From JBAYIE01 sp041665785 (GTDB lineage Bacteria; Bacteroidota; Bacteroidia; UKL13-3), in the NCBI GenBank assembly GCA_041665785.1, contig JBAYIE010000014.1, forward strand, positions 32,323-96,322: a stretch of DNA of 64,000 nucleotides, in the 5' to 3' direction. The translations under genes and the position numbers were made by a program. Of this stretch, positions 8,336 to 16,915 are shown piece after piece. The notes beneath the pieces are model-generated. The model ran no database searches, was not told the origin of the DNA, and saw nothing but the letters and a program-made list of their open reading frames with translations. Every line of letters starts with the position of its first letter. The stretch's first letter is position 1.

Positions 8336-8929
8336 TTATGGATTCTGCCATTTCAGGCTTTCTATCATGTGTACAATATCCTGTTCCAGAAAGGCCAATA
8401 CTGGCTCAATGGAATCGTTGTTCGTTTTAACATTGAAATACAGGGAACCGCGTAAAAAATGACGGGTACTGTCGGTAACATAAAACTGAAAATTAGTAGC
8501 CGTATTACCACTCAGGTTATACAGCATGCCATTGAGTTGCTTGTTACCGATAAGTGTTTCATAAATTTCATCGGCTTTAATAGTGTGTTTATATACCAGG
8601 GTGCGCGAATCCTCAATGAGATTAAACAATTCATTTCGGCTGCGAATGGGTTTATAACTCAGGTGCAAAGTGGCCTGAAAGGGTAGGTATTGAATATTGA
8701 ACCAACATTTTTCAGCATATTTAAAGCTATCGGGATAAGCTTCAGCATACACCGGAATATCTGCGGTAAAGGGACAATCCGGGTCAAAGGTTTTGTATGC
8801 TTTTTCCGGAAATTCGATGCGTTGGAATCCACGCGGTTTTGGCGTATAGACTTGTTCACATCCGCCAATGGCGAGCATGATCAAAAACAAAATTACCGGC
8901 ACAATCCGGCCGGAGAACTTAATGCTCAT
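8336..8929 (-). CDS. gldD: Gliding-motility lipoprotein GldD
   Basis: A 197-residue lipoprotein: signal sequence and lipobox with cysteine at about residue 24 (MLAIGGCEQVY), then PKPRGFQRIEFPEKAY and CPFTADIPVYAE, characteristic of GldD. GldD is required for gliding and for type IX secretion in Flavobacterium; its exact place in the machine is not known. It overlaps the 3' end of gldE by 11 bp, in the usual Bacteroidota order mutY-ssb-gldE-gldD. The presence of T9SS cargo elsewhere in the window supports a working system. Confidence 0.92.
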   Translation of the reverse strand: MSIKFSGRIVPVILFLIMLAIGGCEQVYTPKPRGFQRIEFPEKAYKTFDPDCPFTADIPVYAEAYPDSFKYAEKCWFNIQYLPFQATLHLSYKPIRSRNELFNLIEDSRTLVYKHTIKADEIYETLIGNKQLNGMLYNLSGNTATNFQFYVTDSTRHFLRGSLYFNVKTNNDSIEPVLAFLEQDIVHMIESLKWQNP

Positions 8930-10292
8930 GTTCGGTTTGTTGCAGATTAAGAATCACTTTTACCCGTTTGATTTTGCGTTTATCAACGGCTTCAATGATA
9001 AAGGTGAAACGGTCGAATTCGAGTTGTTCACCGCGTTGAGGCAATTCTTCTGTTTGTTCCAGCAACATACCGCCAAGGGTGTCGGCTTCATTGCTTACTT
9101 CATCAAAAAAGTTGGATTCAACACCCATGAATTTACACATATCATGGATGGGAATTTTTGCTTCAAAAATGAATGTATTATCGTTCACCCGGGAATAAAA
9201 ATGTTCATCTTCATCAAACTCATCGTTTATTTCTCCGAATATTTCTTCCAGAATATCTTCCATGGTCACGAGACCGCAAGTTCCACCATACTCATCCACT
9301 ACAATGGCCATATGTACACGTTTCTTCTGAAACTCTTTAAGCAGGTTGTCAATCTTTTTGCTTTCAGGAACAAAATAAGGTTTACGAATAAGACCATCCC
9401 ATTTAAATTCATTATCCTTTTCAATATAGGGCAATAGATCCTTGATGTATAAAATGCCCGTGATATTGTCGAGACTTTCCTGATAAACCGGCATACGCGA
9501 ATATCCAATGGAATTGATCTTATTCAGTACTTCGTGAAAAGAAAGGGTTTGATCGAGCGTATACATATCGGGTCGCTGCCGCATGATTTGTTTCACATTG
9601 ATATTCCCGAAGTTTACGATGGATTTTAAAATAGTCTTCTCGTTGTCGGATGAATCGGACTCCGAAGTAATGTCGATGGCATGGGTTAGTTCATGCACAC
9701 TCAAAACATGTCCTTTCTTCGTGATACGCTTATCGATAACCGAAGTGGATTTAACCAAAACCCATACAAAAGGGGAAAGCAAACGGGAAAGAAAATACAT
9801 GGGAATAGCAATCCATCGGGCAATGGAAGTATTGTTTTGCGAAGCGTAGATTTTGGGGATCACTTCACCAAACAACACAATGATAAAAGTTACCAGCACG
9901 ATCTGAATGGTAAATCCCAAAGCGGGGTGTTCTGAAAAATTAAACAGGACATCAAACATCAGGCTTGATACCATTACAATACAGATATTGACAAAGGTGT
10001 TTGCAATCAGTACCGTTGCAAGCAGTTTTTTGGGATTGCTTAAGAGGTATTTTATAGCATCCTGTGAGCTTCCGTTTTCTTCAGTGAGGTCTTCAATCTG
10101 AACTTTGGTGAGCGAAAAAAAAGCGTTTTCCGAGCTGGAAATGATACCCGACAATAAAATCAGAGCCAGGATCAATGCCAGACAAACAGCAATGGTTACA
10201 AAGTCAGATGCTGCCAATGACGAGCGGAAGATGGAGAGAATAAGTTGGAGTTGATACGTTGGAGGTTCCAAAATGATTGGGGTTAAGTTCAA
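8919..10292 (-). CDS. gldE: Gliding-motility-associated protein GldE (CNNM/CBS family)
   Basis: A 457-residue inner-membrane protein of the CorC/HlyC (CNNM) superfamily. It has three to four transmembrane helices in the DUF21 domain (residues ~30-185), a CBS pair (~205-335, with MRQRPDMYTLDQTLSFHE and SRMPVYQESLDNITGILY), a conserved VHMAIVVDEYGGTCGLVTME block and a C-terminal transporter-associated domain. Flavobacterium GldE can partly substitute for GldD function and is likely to act with it. No ATG lies near the N-terminus; the frame starts at TTG 10292, overlapping the ssb stop by four bases, so expression is probably coupled to ssb. Confidence 0.93.
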   Translation of the reverse strand: MNLTPIILEPPTYQLQLILSIFRSSLAASDFVTIAVCLALILALILLSGIISSSENAFFSLTKVQIEDLTEENGSSQDAIKYLLSNPKKLLATVLIANTFVNICIVMVSSLMFDVLFNFSEHPALGFTIQIVLVTFIIVLFGEVIPKIYASQNNTSIARWIAIPMYFLSRLLSPFVWVLVKSTSVIDKRITKKGHVLSVHELTHAIDITSESDSSDNEKTILKSIVNFGNINVKQIMRQRPDMYTLDQTLSFHEVLNKINSIGYSRMPVYQESLDNITGILYIKDLLPYIEKDNEFKWDGLIRKPYFVPESKKIDNLLKEFQKKRVHMAIVVDEYGGTCGLVTMEDILEEIFGEINDEFDEDEHFYSRVNDNTFIFEAKIPIHDMCKFMGVESNFFDEVSNEADTLGGMLLEQTEELPQRGEQLEFDRFTFIIEAVDKRKIKRVKVILNLQQTEHEH

Positions 10293-10714
10293 AATGGCAA
10301 ATCATCATCCCCTGCAGGAGTTTCTGCCGGTGCCGTGTTATTTGCCGTGTTGCCGGTATCAGGATTACCGGCCGGTGGATCCGCATTACGTTGTCCCACC
10401 AGCGTCATGCTCAACGCTTTTATTTTTGTACCTGTTCGTTCGTTGCCTTCTTTGTCGCGCCAACTATCGGTTTTGATTTTTCCTTCGATGTAAACCTGGG
10501 ATCCTTTGCGCAGGTATTTCTCGGCTATTTTGGCCAGGTTATCCCACATTTCAATGCGGTGCCACTCGGTATCGGTTTTACGTTCGCCATTGCGATCGGT
10601 AAAACTTTCGCTTGTAGCCAATGAAAAAGTAGTAACAACACGATTGTTTTCAAGATAGCGGGTTTCAGGATCGCGTCCCAGATTTCCGAGCAATATAACT
10701 TTGTTAACCGACAT
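10289..10714 (-). CDS. ssb: Single-stranded DNA-binding protein
   Basis: A 141-residue SSB with one OB fold (residues 1-105): MSVNKVILLGNLGRDPETRY, then TEWHRIEMWDNLAKIAEKYLRKGSQVYIEG. It has a disordered Gly/Asn/Ala-rich tail and ends in the acidic tip DDDLPF, which binds partner proteins such as helicases and exonucleases. It coats single-stranded DNA in replication and repair. It lies 4 bp downstream of mutY and overlaps gldE by four bases, so it is probably in one transcript with DNA repair and gliding genes. Many genomes carry more than one ssb copy; this is the paralogue tied to gldDE in Bacteroidota. Confidence 0.96.
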   Translation of the reverse strand: MSVNKVILLGNLGRDPETRYLENNRVVTTFSLATSESFTDRNGERKTDTEWHRIEMWDNLAKIAEKYLRKGSQVYIEGKIKTDSWRDKEGNERTGTKIKALSMTLVGQRNADPPAGNPDTGNTANNTAPAETPAGDDDLPF

Positions 10715-10718
10715 GGAT

Positions 10719-11786
10719 TTATTTCAAAAGTACCTGCAAGGTAGGAGAATTCAAAAATTTATCAAACAACCGGTGTACCGGATACTGATTTAATTGTTTC
10801 ATATTCAGTTTTATATGTTGTTGGCAAAAGGTTTTCGACAGGCTCATATTTTGTATGATCCAGAAGCAGGCCTGTATTTTTTGGTGTGAAAGATGATGCG
10901 TGAACTCCATGGCCAGCTTTATTTCAGGACGTGTACTTTTTGCGGAAAGTATTTTTCGATGTTGAATCAGTTTCAGGATTTCCGGTGGTTTTGCTGCATG
11001 ATTTAACTCCAGAAAGGGAGGCTCGTATAAATTCTTCCAGATACCCTTATCAGTACGCTTATATATATATGTGTGCTTCTGATCCCAAAAAAACAGGAAA
11101 TGTACAAAGCGTTCTTTTTGTTTTTGCTTTACGGTTTTAACGGGATAATGATTTGTTTTACCTGTATTGAAAGCCAAACAGGCATGTGCCATGGGGCAGG
11201 ACTCACAGGCCGGATTTCGGGGTGTACAAATTCTTGCACCCAATTCCATCATAGCCTGATTAAAAGTACCGGGATCTTTATGATTCAGGGCTTCATCAGC
11301 AAGATCCTGAATTATTTTCTTACCCAATGTACTGTCTATAGCTTCCGAAACAGCAAACAAGCGCGACATGACCCGCGACACATTTCCATCCACTACAGCC
11401 TGCGGCCGGTTGAATGCGATAGACGAAATAGCCGCCGCTGTATAGGGTCCGATTCCCTTTAACTGCAGCAATCCTTCATACGTATCCGGAAACTCATCCT
11501 TGTAGGCACGATGGATTATTTTTGCGGTGGCTATAAGATTCTCGGCACGGTTATAATAACCCAGGCCCTGCCATAGTTTAAATACGGTTTCGTTGCGGGC
11601 CCGGGCCAGATGGGCTACCGTTGGAAATTTAGCCAGAAAGCGATGGTAGTATGGCGTTCCCTGATCGACCCTGGTTTGTTGCAAAATGATTTCTGACAAC
11701 CATATTTTATAGGGGTCGGTTGTTTGCCGCCAGGGCAATTCTCTTTTATGAAGCGAATACCATTTTAAAAGGGGGTTAAAGTGCAT
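10719..11786 (-). CDS. mutY: A/G-specific adenine DNA glycosylase
   Basis: A 355-residue repair enzyme that removes adenine opposite 8-oxoguanine. Visible features are PWRQTTDPYKIWLSEIILQQ at the N-terminus (catalytic Glu in SEIILQQTRV), the helix-hairpin-helix LLQLKGIGPYTAAAISSIA (~105-123) with VDGNVSRV (catalytic Asp), and the iron-sulphur ligands Cys-X6-Cys-X2-Cys-X5-Cys in CTPRNPACESCPMAHAC (~190-206). The C-terminal NUDIX-like domain (~225-355) recognises 8-oxoG. The start ATG faces hup across a 149-bp divergent intergenic region. Confidence 0.96.
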   Translation of the reverse strand: MHFNPLLKWYSLHKRELPWRQTTDPYKIWLSEIILQQTRVDQGTPYYHRFLAKFPTVAHLARARNETVFKLWQGLGYYNRAENLIATAKIIHRAYKDEFPDTYEGLLQLKGIGPYTAAAISSIAFNRPQAVVDGNVSRVMSRLFAVSEAIDSTLGKKIIQDLADEALNHKDPGTFNQAMMELGARICTPRNPACESCPMAHACLAFNTGKTNHYPVKTVKQKQKERFVHFLFFWDQKHTYIYKRTDKGIWKNLYEPPFLELNHAAKPPEILKLIQHRKILSAKSTRPEIKLAMEFTHHLSHQKIQACFWIIQNMSLSKTFCQQHIKLNMKQLNQYPVHRLFDKFLNSPTLQVLLK

Positions 11787-11855
11787 AAATCAGCGCAAAA
11801 GTAGGTTAAGGATAAAAATTAATGGGGTCAATATGGATAATTGCGTAAGAATGGT

Positions 11856-11863
11856 TACATTTG
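11856..11863 (+). promoter_or_regulatory. -7 element of the likely hup promoter
   Basis: TACATTTG matches the Bacteroidota -7 consensus TAnnTTTG and is followed by CGACCC, similar to the rRNA promoters of this window (TACCTTTGCGACCCC). It lies about 72 bp upstream of the hup ATG. No clear TTG is found at the expected -33 distance, so the call rests on the -7 element and the downstream similarity alone. Confidence 0.5.
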
Positions 11864-11935
11864 CGACCCTCAATTTGAAGTAAGGATATTAATTTAACCG
11901 ACTGATAATTAACTAAAAACTAAATTTATATCAAG

Positions 11936-12250
11936 ATGACTAAAGCAGAAATTATTGCAGAGATCTCAACAAAAACAGGAATCGACAAGATGTTGGTGCA
12001 GGAATCCGTTGAATCTTTCTTTAAAGTAGTAAGAAACTCCATGGTAGAAGGCAAGAACGTTTATTTTCGTGGATTCGGGAGTTTTGTGGTGAAAAAAAGA
12101 GCCAAGAAAATTGCACGTAACATTTCGAAGAATACCGCAATGGTAATCGACGAACATTATATTCCAAGCTTTAAGCCTGCTAAAACCTTTATTGATAAAG
12201 TTAAGAAGAGCGAAGCTGTAAAAGCCAAAGCCTCTAAGCAATCTGCTTAA
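11936..12250 (+). CDS. HU/IHF-family DNA-binding protein
   Basis: A 104-residue nucleoid protein: MTKAEIIAEISTKTGIDKML (dimerisation helices), KNVYFRGFGSFVVKKRAKK (beta arm base), then an arm region and PSFKPAKTFIDKVK. It ends in a short Lys/Ala tail (SEAVKAKASK) beyond the 90-residue HU core. The usual RNPQTG arm tip is replaced by RNISKNTAMVID, a form common in the second HU type of Bacteroidota. It bends and compacts DNA. The TPR gene starts 5 bp downstream, followed by the bS22-like gene and RNase G, a conserved grouping. Confidence 0.94.
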   Translation: MTKAEIIAEISTKTGIDKMLVQESVESFFKVVRNSMVEGKNVYFRGFGSFVVKKRAKKIARNISKNTAMVIDEHYIPSFKPAKTFIDKVKKSEAVKAKASKQSA

Positions 12251-12255
12251 TCTTC

Positions 12256-13062
12256 ATGCGTATCAGCAAAAGCCAGGCGATTGTATTGCTATTATCCATA
12301 GCAATTATAGGTAGCCTGACTTACATGGGATTCAAAACAAGCCGGGTAAGTCAGGACGACGCTACTGCGGTTTCTGTTGTAACCAATTCTTTGGAAATGC
12401 TGACCGATGAAGAACTAAACAGCCTACCGGATTCATTAAAGGCGCAGATCAATGCGGAAAACAACAATCCCGTTGTACTCAAGCAACTGATTAGCGGAAT
12501 GGACTCATTGGGAAAACGATTGGTGGCTGCCCGATTGATGGAGCAATTAGCCGGTCTTGACCCCAATGAATCAAACTGGATGATTGCAGGATCCAAATAT
12601 TATTCGATCGCGGTTATGAGCAACGATTCCAATCTGTTTCAGGATGCGGGATCGCATGCGCGGGATGCTTTTGAAAAAGCGTTGCAACTCAATCCCCAAA
12701 GTCTGGATGCGAAAAATGCACTGGCTTCATGCTATGTAGATATCGATAAAGACATTATGAAAGGGGTTGGTTTATTGAAACAGGTTGTTGCAACCGACAG
12801 CAACAATGTTCAGGCATTGTTTACACTGGGAATGTTGTCGATGCAATCAGGCCAGTGGGACAAAGCAAGGCAGCGTTTTGAACGGCTCACCGAATTGCAA
12901 CCCTTTAACCCTGAATATTATTATTATGTTGGCGAAGTATATGCCAAGTCGGGTGATACCAAAGCAGCTATTGAATCGTACGAAAAATGCAAAACCCTGT
13001 TGAAAGACAAGGCTGCACAAAAAGAGATACAGACATTAATTGATAAACTTAAATCCATTTAA
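12256..13062 (+). CDS. Membrane-anchored tetratricopeptide-repeat protein
   Basis: A 268-residue protein with one N-terminal membrane helix (residues ~7-26, IVLLLSIAIIGSLTYMGF) and a periplasmic TPR domain in the C-terminal two thirds. Repeat pairs can be read at about residues 150-180 (QLNPQSLDAKNALASCYVDI), 185-215 (ATDSNNVQALFTLGMLSMQS) and 219-250 (LQPFNPEYYYYVGEVYAKSG). TPR domains bind proteins; no enzyme motif is present. It lies between hup (5 bp) and the small ribosomal-type gene (3 bp) and is certainly in the same operon. The partner is unknown. Confidence 0.85.
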   Translation: MRISKSQAIVLLLSIAIIGSLTYMGFKTSRVSQDDATAVSVVTNSLEMLTDEELNSLPDSLKAQINAENNNPVVLKQLISGMDSLGKRLVAARLMEQLAGLDPNESNWMIAGSKYYSIAVMSNDSNLFQDAGSHARDAFEKALQLNPQSLDAKNALASCYVDIDKDIMKGVGLLKQVVATDSNNVQALFTLGMLSMQSGQWDKARQRFERLTELQPFNPEYYYYVGEVYAKSGDTKAAIESYEKCKTLLKDKAAQKEIQTLIDKLKSI

Positions 13063-13065
13063 ATT

Positions 13066-13155
13066 ATGCCAAGCGGTAAGAAAAGAAAACGTCATAAAAT
13101 AGCCACTCACAAGCGTAAGAAAAGGCTGAGGAAGAACAGACACAAGAAGAAATAA
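13066..13155 (+). CDS. 29-residue AURKAIP1/COX24-domain protein (bS22/mS38-like)
   Basis: A 30-codon frame (ATG to TAA) encoding an extremely basic peptide of 29 residues with 16 Lys/Arg and 3 His; it begins MPSGKKRKRHKIATHKRK. This is the pattern of the AURKAIP1/COX24 family, whose mitochondrial member is ribosomal protein mS38 and whose mycobacterial counterpart is bS22, a small-subunit protein near the decoding centre. Annotation pipelines often miss it because it is short. It starts 3 bp after the TPR stop, inside the hup-TPR-RNase G operon. The link to the small ribosomal subunit is inferred from family similarity. Confidence 0.85.
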   Translation: MPSGKKRKRHKIATHKRKKRLRKNRHKKK

Positions 13156-13181
13156 GCCGTAGTTTGATACGACACTATCCG

Positions 13182-13204
13182 CCATGTAGTACCATACTAC
13201 ATGG
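13182..13204 (+). promoter_or_regulatory. Perfect hairpin just upstream of the RNase G gene
   Basis: CCATGTAGT (13182-13190) and ACTACATGG (13196-13204) form a 9-bp perfect stem with a 5-nt loop. It lies after the 29-residue gene stop and 19-27 bp before the RNase G start. It is followed by CTTTAATTG rather than a long U run, so it is a weak terminator at best. It may be an attenuator or an RNA processing site. Confidence 0.6.
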
Positions 13205-13222
13205 CTTTAATTGTGTTCAGTT

Positions 13223-14779
13223 GTGAGCCAGGAAATTATAATCAACGCACATCCCGATGGTGGGGTAGAAATCGCTTTATTACGCGACCGCAAACTCATT
13301 GAGTTGCATCACGATAAGGCCGAAAACAACTTCGCCGTAGGAGATATCTACCTTGGATCAGTTAATAAACTGATGCCGGGTTTGAATGCCGCATTCATCA
13401 ATGTGGGTCACGAGAGAGATGCGTTTTTGCATTACCTCGATCTGGGACCACAGGTAAAATCCCTTCAAAAATTTGTGCGCGGTGTTATAGGTAATACCGG
13501 CGCTCAACTTTGGCCAACGGATTCCGACCGGGAATCCGATATCGAAAAAAACGGAAAAATCGGTCAGATTTTAAACCGCAACCAACAAGTTGTGGTGCAG
13601 GTCACCAAGGAACCTATATCCAACAAAGGTCCCCGTCTGACTTCCGAATTGTCGCTTGCAGGACGCTATTGCGTGTTGATGCCATTCGATAATACCATTT
13701 CCATTTCCAAAAAGATTGTCAAAATAGAAGAACGTCTGCGCCTGAAGAAACTTGTGCAAACAGTGCGTCCGAAAAATTTCGGAGTGATAGTTCGAACCGT
13801 TGCCGAAAACAAAAGCGTTGAAGAAATTGAACGCGATATCAAAGACCTTTCCGAACGTTGGGAAGATCTGGTAGAGCAACTCAAAACATCCAAACCGCCT
13901 CAGAAATTATTGGGTGAAAGCGATCGTACGTTAACGCTGATCCGCGATTTACTCAACGAAGATTTCAGCGGAATTTTTGTCAACGACAATTATATCTATA
14001 CCGAACTCCGGCACTATGTGAAGCACAAAGCACCCCAGCTGGAGAAAATCGTAAAACAGTATACCGGTAAAGTTCCGATTTTTGAACATTTTGGAATTGA
14101 TAAACAAATCAAAACCACCTTTGGCCAGCAGGTCAGTTTTCTGGGTGGTTGTTATCTGATTATTCAGCATACGGAGGCCTTGCATGTAATTGACGTGAAC
14201 AGCGGCAATACAACCAATAAGGAGATCAACCAGGAAGAAAATGCCCTTCGGGTAAATCTGGAAGCTGCCGAAGAAATTGCCCGCCAGTTGCGTTTGCGCG
14301 ATATGGGCGGAATCATTGTAATCGATTTTATTGATCAGAAAAGTGCCGGCAACCGTAAACAGGTTTACGAGCGTCTCAAAGATGAAATGAAAACGGACCG
14401 GGCCAAGCATAAAATCCTACCCATGAGTCCGTTCGGACTGATTCAAATTACACGTCAGCGTGTTCGGCCGGAAATGAATGTGGTAACCAACGAAAAGTGC
14501 CCTACATGTAAAGGCACCGGTGAGATTACATCCAGCGTTGTGATCCTCGACGATATTGAAAGTCGCCTGAAATATCTTATTCTGAATATGAATATGTCGG
14601 GCATCACCATTGAAGTTCATCCCTACATAGCGGCATATCTTACCAAAGGATTTCTGAAATCTCCGCGATTTAAGTGGCTGTTTAAATACAAAAAATTTAT
14701 CCGGATCAAACCTGTAAATGCTTTTCAGTTCGGCGATTATCGCTTCCTGAATTCTTCCGGAGAAGAGATTTTACTCTGA
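13223..14779 (+). CDS. rng: Ribonuclease E/G family endoribonuclease
   Basis: About 518 residues, the size of RNase G and of the catalytic half of RNase E. It has an S1 RNA-binding domain near residues 35-120 (GDIYLGSVNKLMPGLNAAF), a long catalytic region, the DNase I-like core with HVIDVNSGN and GGIIVIDFIDQK (the two Mg-binding aspartates), QITRQRVRPE, and the zinc-link CPTCKGTG. It cuts single-stranded AU-rich RNA in mRNA decay and 16S 5' maturation. No ATG is available: TTG 13211 or GTG 13223 can start the frame (a stop precedes at 13208). GTG gives MSQEIIINA, the usual N-terminus. The operon with hup and the bS22-like gene is a ribosome/nucleoid grouping. Confidence 0.93.
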   Translation: MSQEIIINAHPDGGVEIALLRDRKLIELHHDKAENNFAVGDIYLGSVNKLMPGLNAAFINVGHERDAFLHYLDLGPQVKSLQKFVRGVIGNTGAQLWPTDSDRESDIEKNGKIGQILNRNQQVVVQVTKEPISNKGPRLTSELSLAGRYCVLMPFDNTISISKKIVKIEERLRLKKLVQTVRPKNFGVIVRTVAENKSVEEIERDIKDLSERWEDLVEQLKTSKPPQKLLGESDRTLTLIRDLLNEDFSGIFVNDNYIYTELRHYVKHKAPQLEKIVKQYTGKVPIFEHFGIDKQIKTTFGQQVSFLGGCYLIIQHTEALHVIDVNSGNTTNKEINQEENALRVNLEAAEEIARQLRLRDMGGIIVIDFIDQKSAGNRKQVYERLKDEMKTDRAKHKILPMSPFGLIQITRQRVRPEMNVVTNEKCPTCKGTGEITSSVVILDDIESRLKYLILNMNMSGITIEVHPYIAAYLTKGFLKSPRFKWLFKYKKFIRIKPVNAFQFGDYRFLNSSGEEILL

Positions 14780-14831
14780 GCACTTTGTTATTTTACACTT
14801 TACCTTATATTTGGGTAAACGAATCCATGCT

Positions 14832-15674
14832 ATGAAGTTCAGATTATTATCCCTGTTAGCCATCCTTTTGTTGTTCGGCAGTTCTTGTGTTACCAAGCGT
14901 ACATACAACGATATGCATGCATTATGGGTTTACACCGATTATCAATATCAACTGTTGAAACAACAGGTTAGTCGCGAAAAACGCGACTGCAACTGGTTGC
15001 GCGATGAGATTCAACGTCTCAAGCAGGATTCGGCTTCGATGGATTCGCTTTATCGTGCCAATTTGCTGATGAGTGAAAAAGATAAAGCAAAATTGCAAAC
15101 TGAATTAATCAGTCAGTCATCGAGTTTAAAATTATCGGCACGAAAAATCGGTGAACTGGAAGCGTTGTTGTTTCGCAAAGATTCAATCATGAAAGCAACC
15201 CGTGATCGTTTAACAGCTGCGTTGACCGGTTTTTCCGACAAAGGTGTGAAAGTGCATGTGGTTGGAGGCAAAGTGTATATTTCTTTGGATGAACGTTTGC
15301 TTTTCCAATCGGCAAAAATTGATGTTGGTGCTGAAGGAAAAACTGCATTGCTCGAAATTGCTACAGCATTAAATCAGGATACATCAACTATTTTAACCGT
15401 AGAAGGTCATACCGACGATATTGAATTTACAGGTGGAGCCAAAACCATTTACAAAGACAATTGGGACATCAGCGTATTGCGTGCAACATCAGTTGTAAAA
15501 TTGTTGCAAAAAGAAGGAATGGTAAGTCCGAAACGCTTTATTGCCTCCGGTCGTGGTGAATTCTTCCCGATAGATCCTGAGAAAACACCTGAAGCACGGA
15601 AGAAAAACCGCCGGATTGAAATTATTATTACTCCTAATCTCGACGAAATCGCGCGTTTGCTGGAAGCCAATTAA
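14832..15674 (+). CDS. OmpA-family peptidoglycan-binding lipoprotein
   Basis: A 280-residue lipoprotein starting at ATG 14832 (MKFRLLSLLAILLLFGSSC, lipobox cysteine at residue 19). Residues ~30-130 form a coiled coil; the OmpA C-terminal domain (~150-270) shows SLDERLLFQSAKIDVGAEG, LTVEGHTDDI, DISVLRATSVVKLLQ, ASGRGEFFPI and KKNRRIEIIITP. The Asp and Arg that bind diaminopimelate in this domain are present (TDD and KNRRIE). It probably ties the outer membrane to peptidoglycan. An earlier in-frame codon at 14811 would place seven residues before the signal peptide and is unlikely. Confidence 0.93.
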   Translation: MKFRLLSLLAILLLFGSSCVTKRTYNDMHALWVYTDYQYQLLKQQVSREKRDCNWLRDEIQRLKQDSASMDSLYRANLLMSEKDKAKLQTELISQSSSLKLSARKIGELEALLFRKDSIMKATRDRLTAALTGFSDKGVKVHVVGGKVYISLDERLLFQSAKIDVGAEGKTALLEIATALNQDTSTILTVEGHTDDIEFTGGAKTIYKDNWDISVLRATSVVKLLQKEGMVSPKRFIASGRGEFFPIDPEKTPEARKKNRRIEIIITPNLDEIARLLEAN

Positions 15675-15682
15675 ACTGCGAG

Positions 15683-15973
15683 ATGTTTAAGATATGCAAA
15701 AGTGGGATTGCATTCATTGGGAAGGAAATTGCGGTTTTATGCAACAGTGTAGATGAGAATAAGGCTTCGTGGTTAAAAACAGTGCGGTCTGAAAATACTC
15801 AAGGCACGCATGTTTGGGTACAGGGAACAGAAAACAACATTTCAAAGGCATACGGAATCAATGGAATTCCACATTATTACCTGATCGATAAGCAAGGGCG
15901 CATCCTTTCAAGCAATGCAGAACGCCCAAGCAGTAAATCCATTCAACAGAATCCGGATGCAGCCTTAAATTAG
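15683..15973 (+). pseudogene. Fragment of a TlpA/thioredoxin-like protein (C-terminal half)
   Basis: The 96-codon frame matches only the second half of a thioredoxin fold of TlpA/AhpC-like type. It reads CNSVDENKASWLKTV, then YGINGIPHYYLIDKQGRILS with the conserved cis-proline (GIP), then a short tail. The N-terminal half with the CxxC redox motif is absent, and no such sequence lies upstream, where the OmpA gene ends 8 bp before. A protein lacking the active-site cysteines cannot do thiol exchange, so I read this as a decayed gene remnant. The first ~17 codons look like non-homologous filler. A secreted atypical form is possible but less likely. Confidence 0.6.
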
Positions 15974-15983
15974 ATGTAAAAGG

Positions 15984-16697
15984 ATGAGAAAATGGATTCA
16001 ATCGGCATTTAACTCACCTGCCTCATTGCGTATTTACATGTTTGGGTTGTTTATGTTTTGCGTGTCTAGTTCACAGGCGCAGGTCAATGCTAAAGTTGTC
16101 GAAAAGGAGAAGGCAGTAGAAATTGTTGGTTTTGATTTTGGTTCAAAATTTGTCAGCATCCGAACCGGTGGATATGATCCGGGATTGCCGGAGCGTAATT
16201 CAGTTACAATAATTCAGAACGCTTTAAATTACGGGATTGCCCGCAAAAAGCATCAATGGATTTTTGCCTTGAAAACCGGAATCGGAAATTCAAGCCGACG
16301 CCGTAGTGGCATCAATTTATCAATCATTGAGTGGGGGCCTTCTTTGGGATACGCGAGAATTATAAAGTTATTTCCATTTTATCATGTTGTACCATCTTTT
16401 CAATTGGGACTTGTAGGCAGATCAATATCGTTATCTGTAGACAGTACCGTTCAAATGCGAACCCGGTTTTCGGATTTCTCTTCTGTACACCTTCATATTG
16501 AACCCGGGATCTATTTTTCAATGCCCCGGTCAAAAAACTGGAAGCGACCTGTACGATCCAGTGTGTACATGGGTTATTCCCACGATTTCTCGAGCCGAAG
16601 TTTTGATGTAGGTGGCAGAAGGCCGCGAACGGCTTATGCATCGACAGCCGCATCGGGTTTTATAATAACATGGAATGTTCAGGTGTTTATTCCCTGA
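15984..16697 (+). CDS. Hypothetical outer-membrane beta-barrel-like protein
   Basis: A 237-residue protein with an N-terminal hydrophobic stretch (SLRIYMFGLFMFCVSSSQAQ, cleavage expected after SQAQ). The mature part alternates hydrophobic and polar residues with glycines and aromatics (SIRTGGYDPGLPERNSV, HVVPSFQLGLVGRSISLSV) and ends in IITWNVQVFIP, consistent with a small 8-strand barrel. No family is recognised. The signal peptide has a long n-region, so the true start could be an internal codon. It is the last gene before a gene-poor stretch containing the repeat copy A. Confidence 0.55.
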   Translation: MRKWIQSAFNSPASLRIYMFGLFMFCVSSSQAQVNAKVVEKEKAVEIVGFDFGSKFVSIRTGGYDPGLPERNSVTIIQNALNYGIARKKHQWIFALKTGIGNSSRRRSGINLSIIEWGPSLGYARIIKLFPFYHVVPSFQLGLVGRSISLSVDSTVQMRTRFSDFSSVHLHIEPGIYFSMPRSKNWKRPVRSSVYMGYSHDFSSRSFDVGGRRPRTAYASTAASGFIITWNVQVFIP

Positions 16698-16915
16698 TAG
16701 AAATAATGATAGATCATCAGTGATTTGAAAAGCGGAAATTATACCGGAATTAAATTAAGTATATAGCCTTCACACACGGGTGTATTTAAATAATCTATCA
16801 TCACCACGATTACTAAAAAGTATTCAGGTCAGTAAATACACAAAAGTCAATCACAACTCTTTTAACCACTTATTGAAAATACAGGCCAAATGGATTGGTC
16901 AGCTCCAAACATCAT

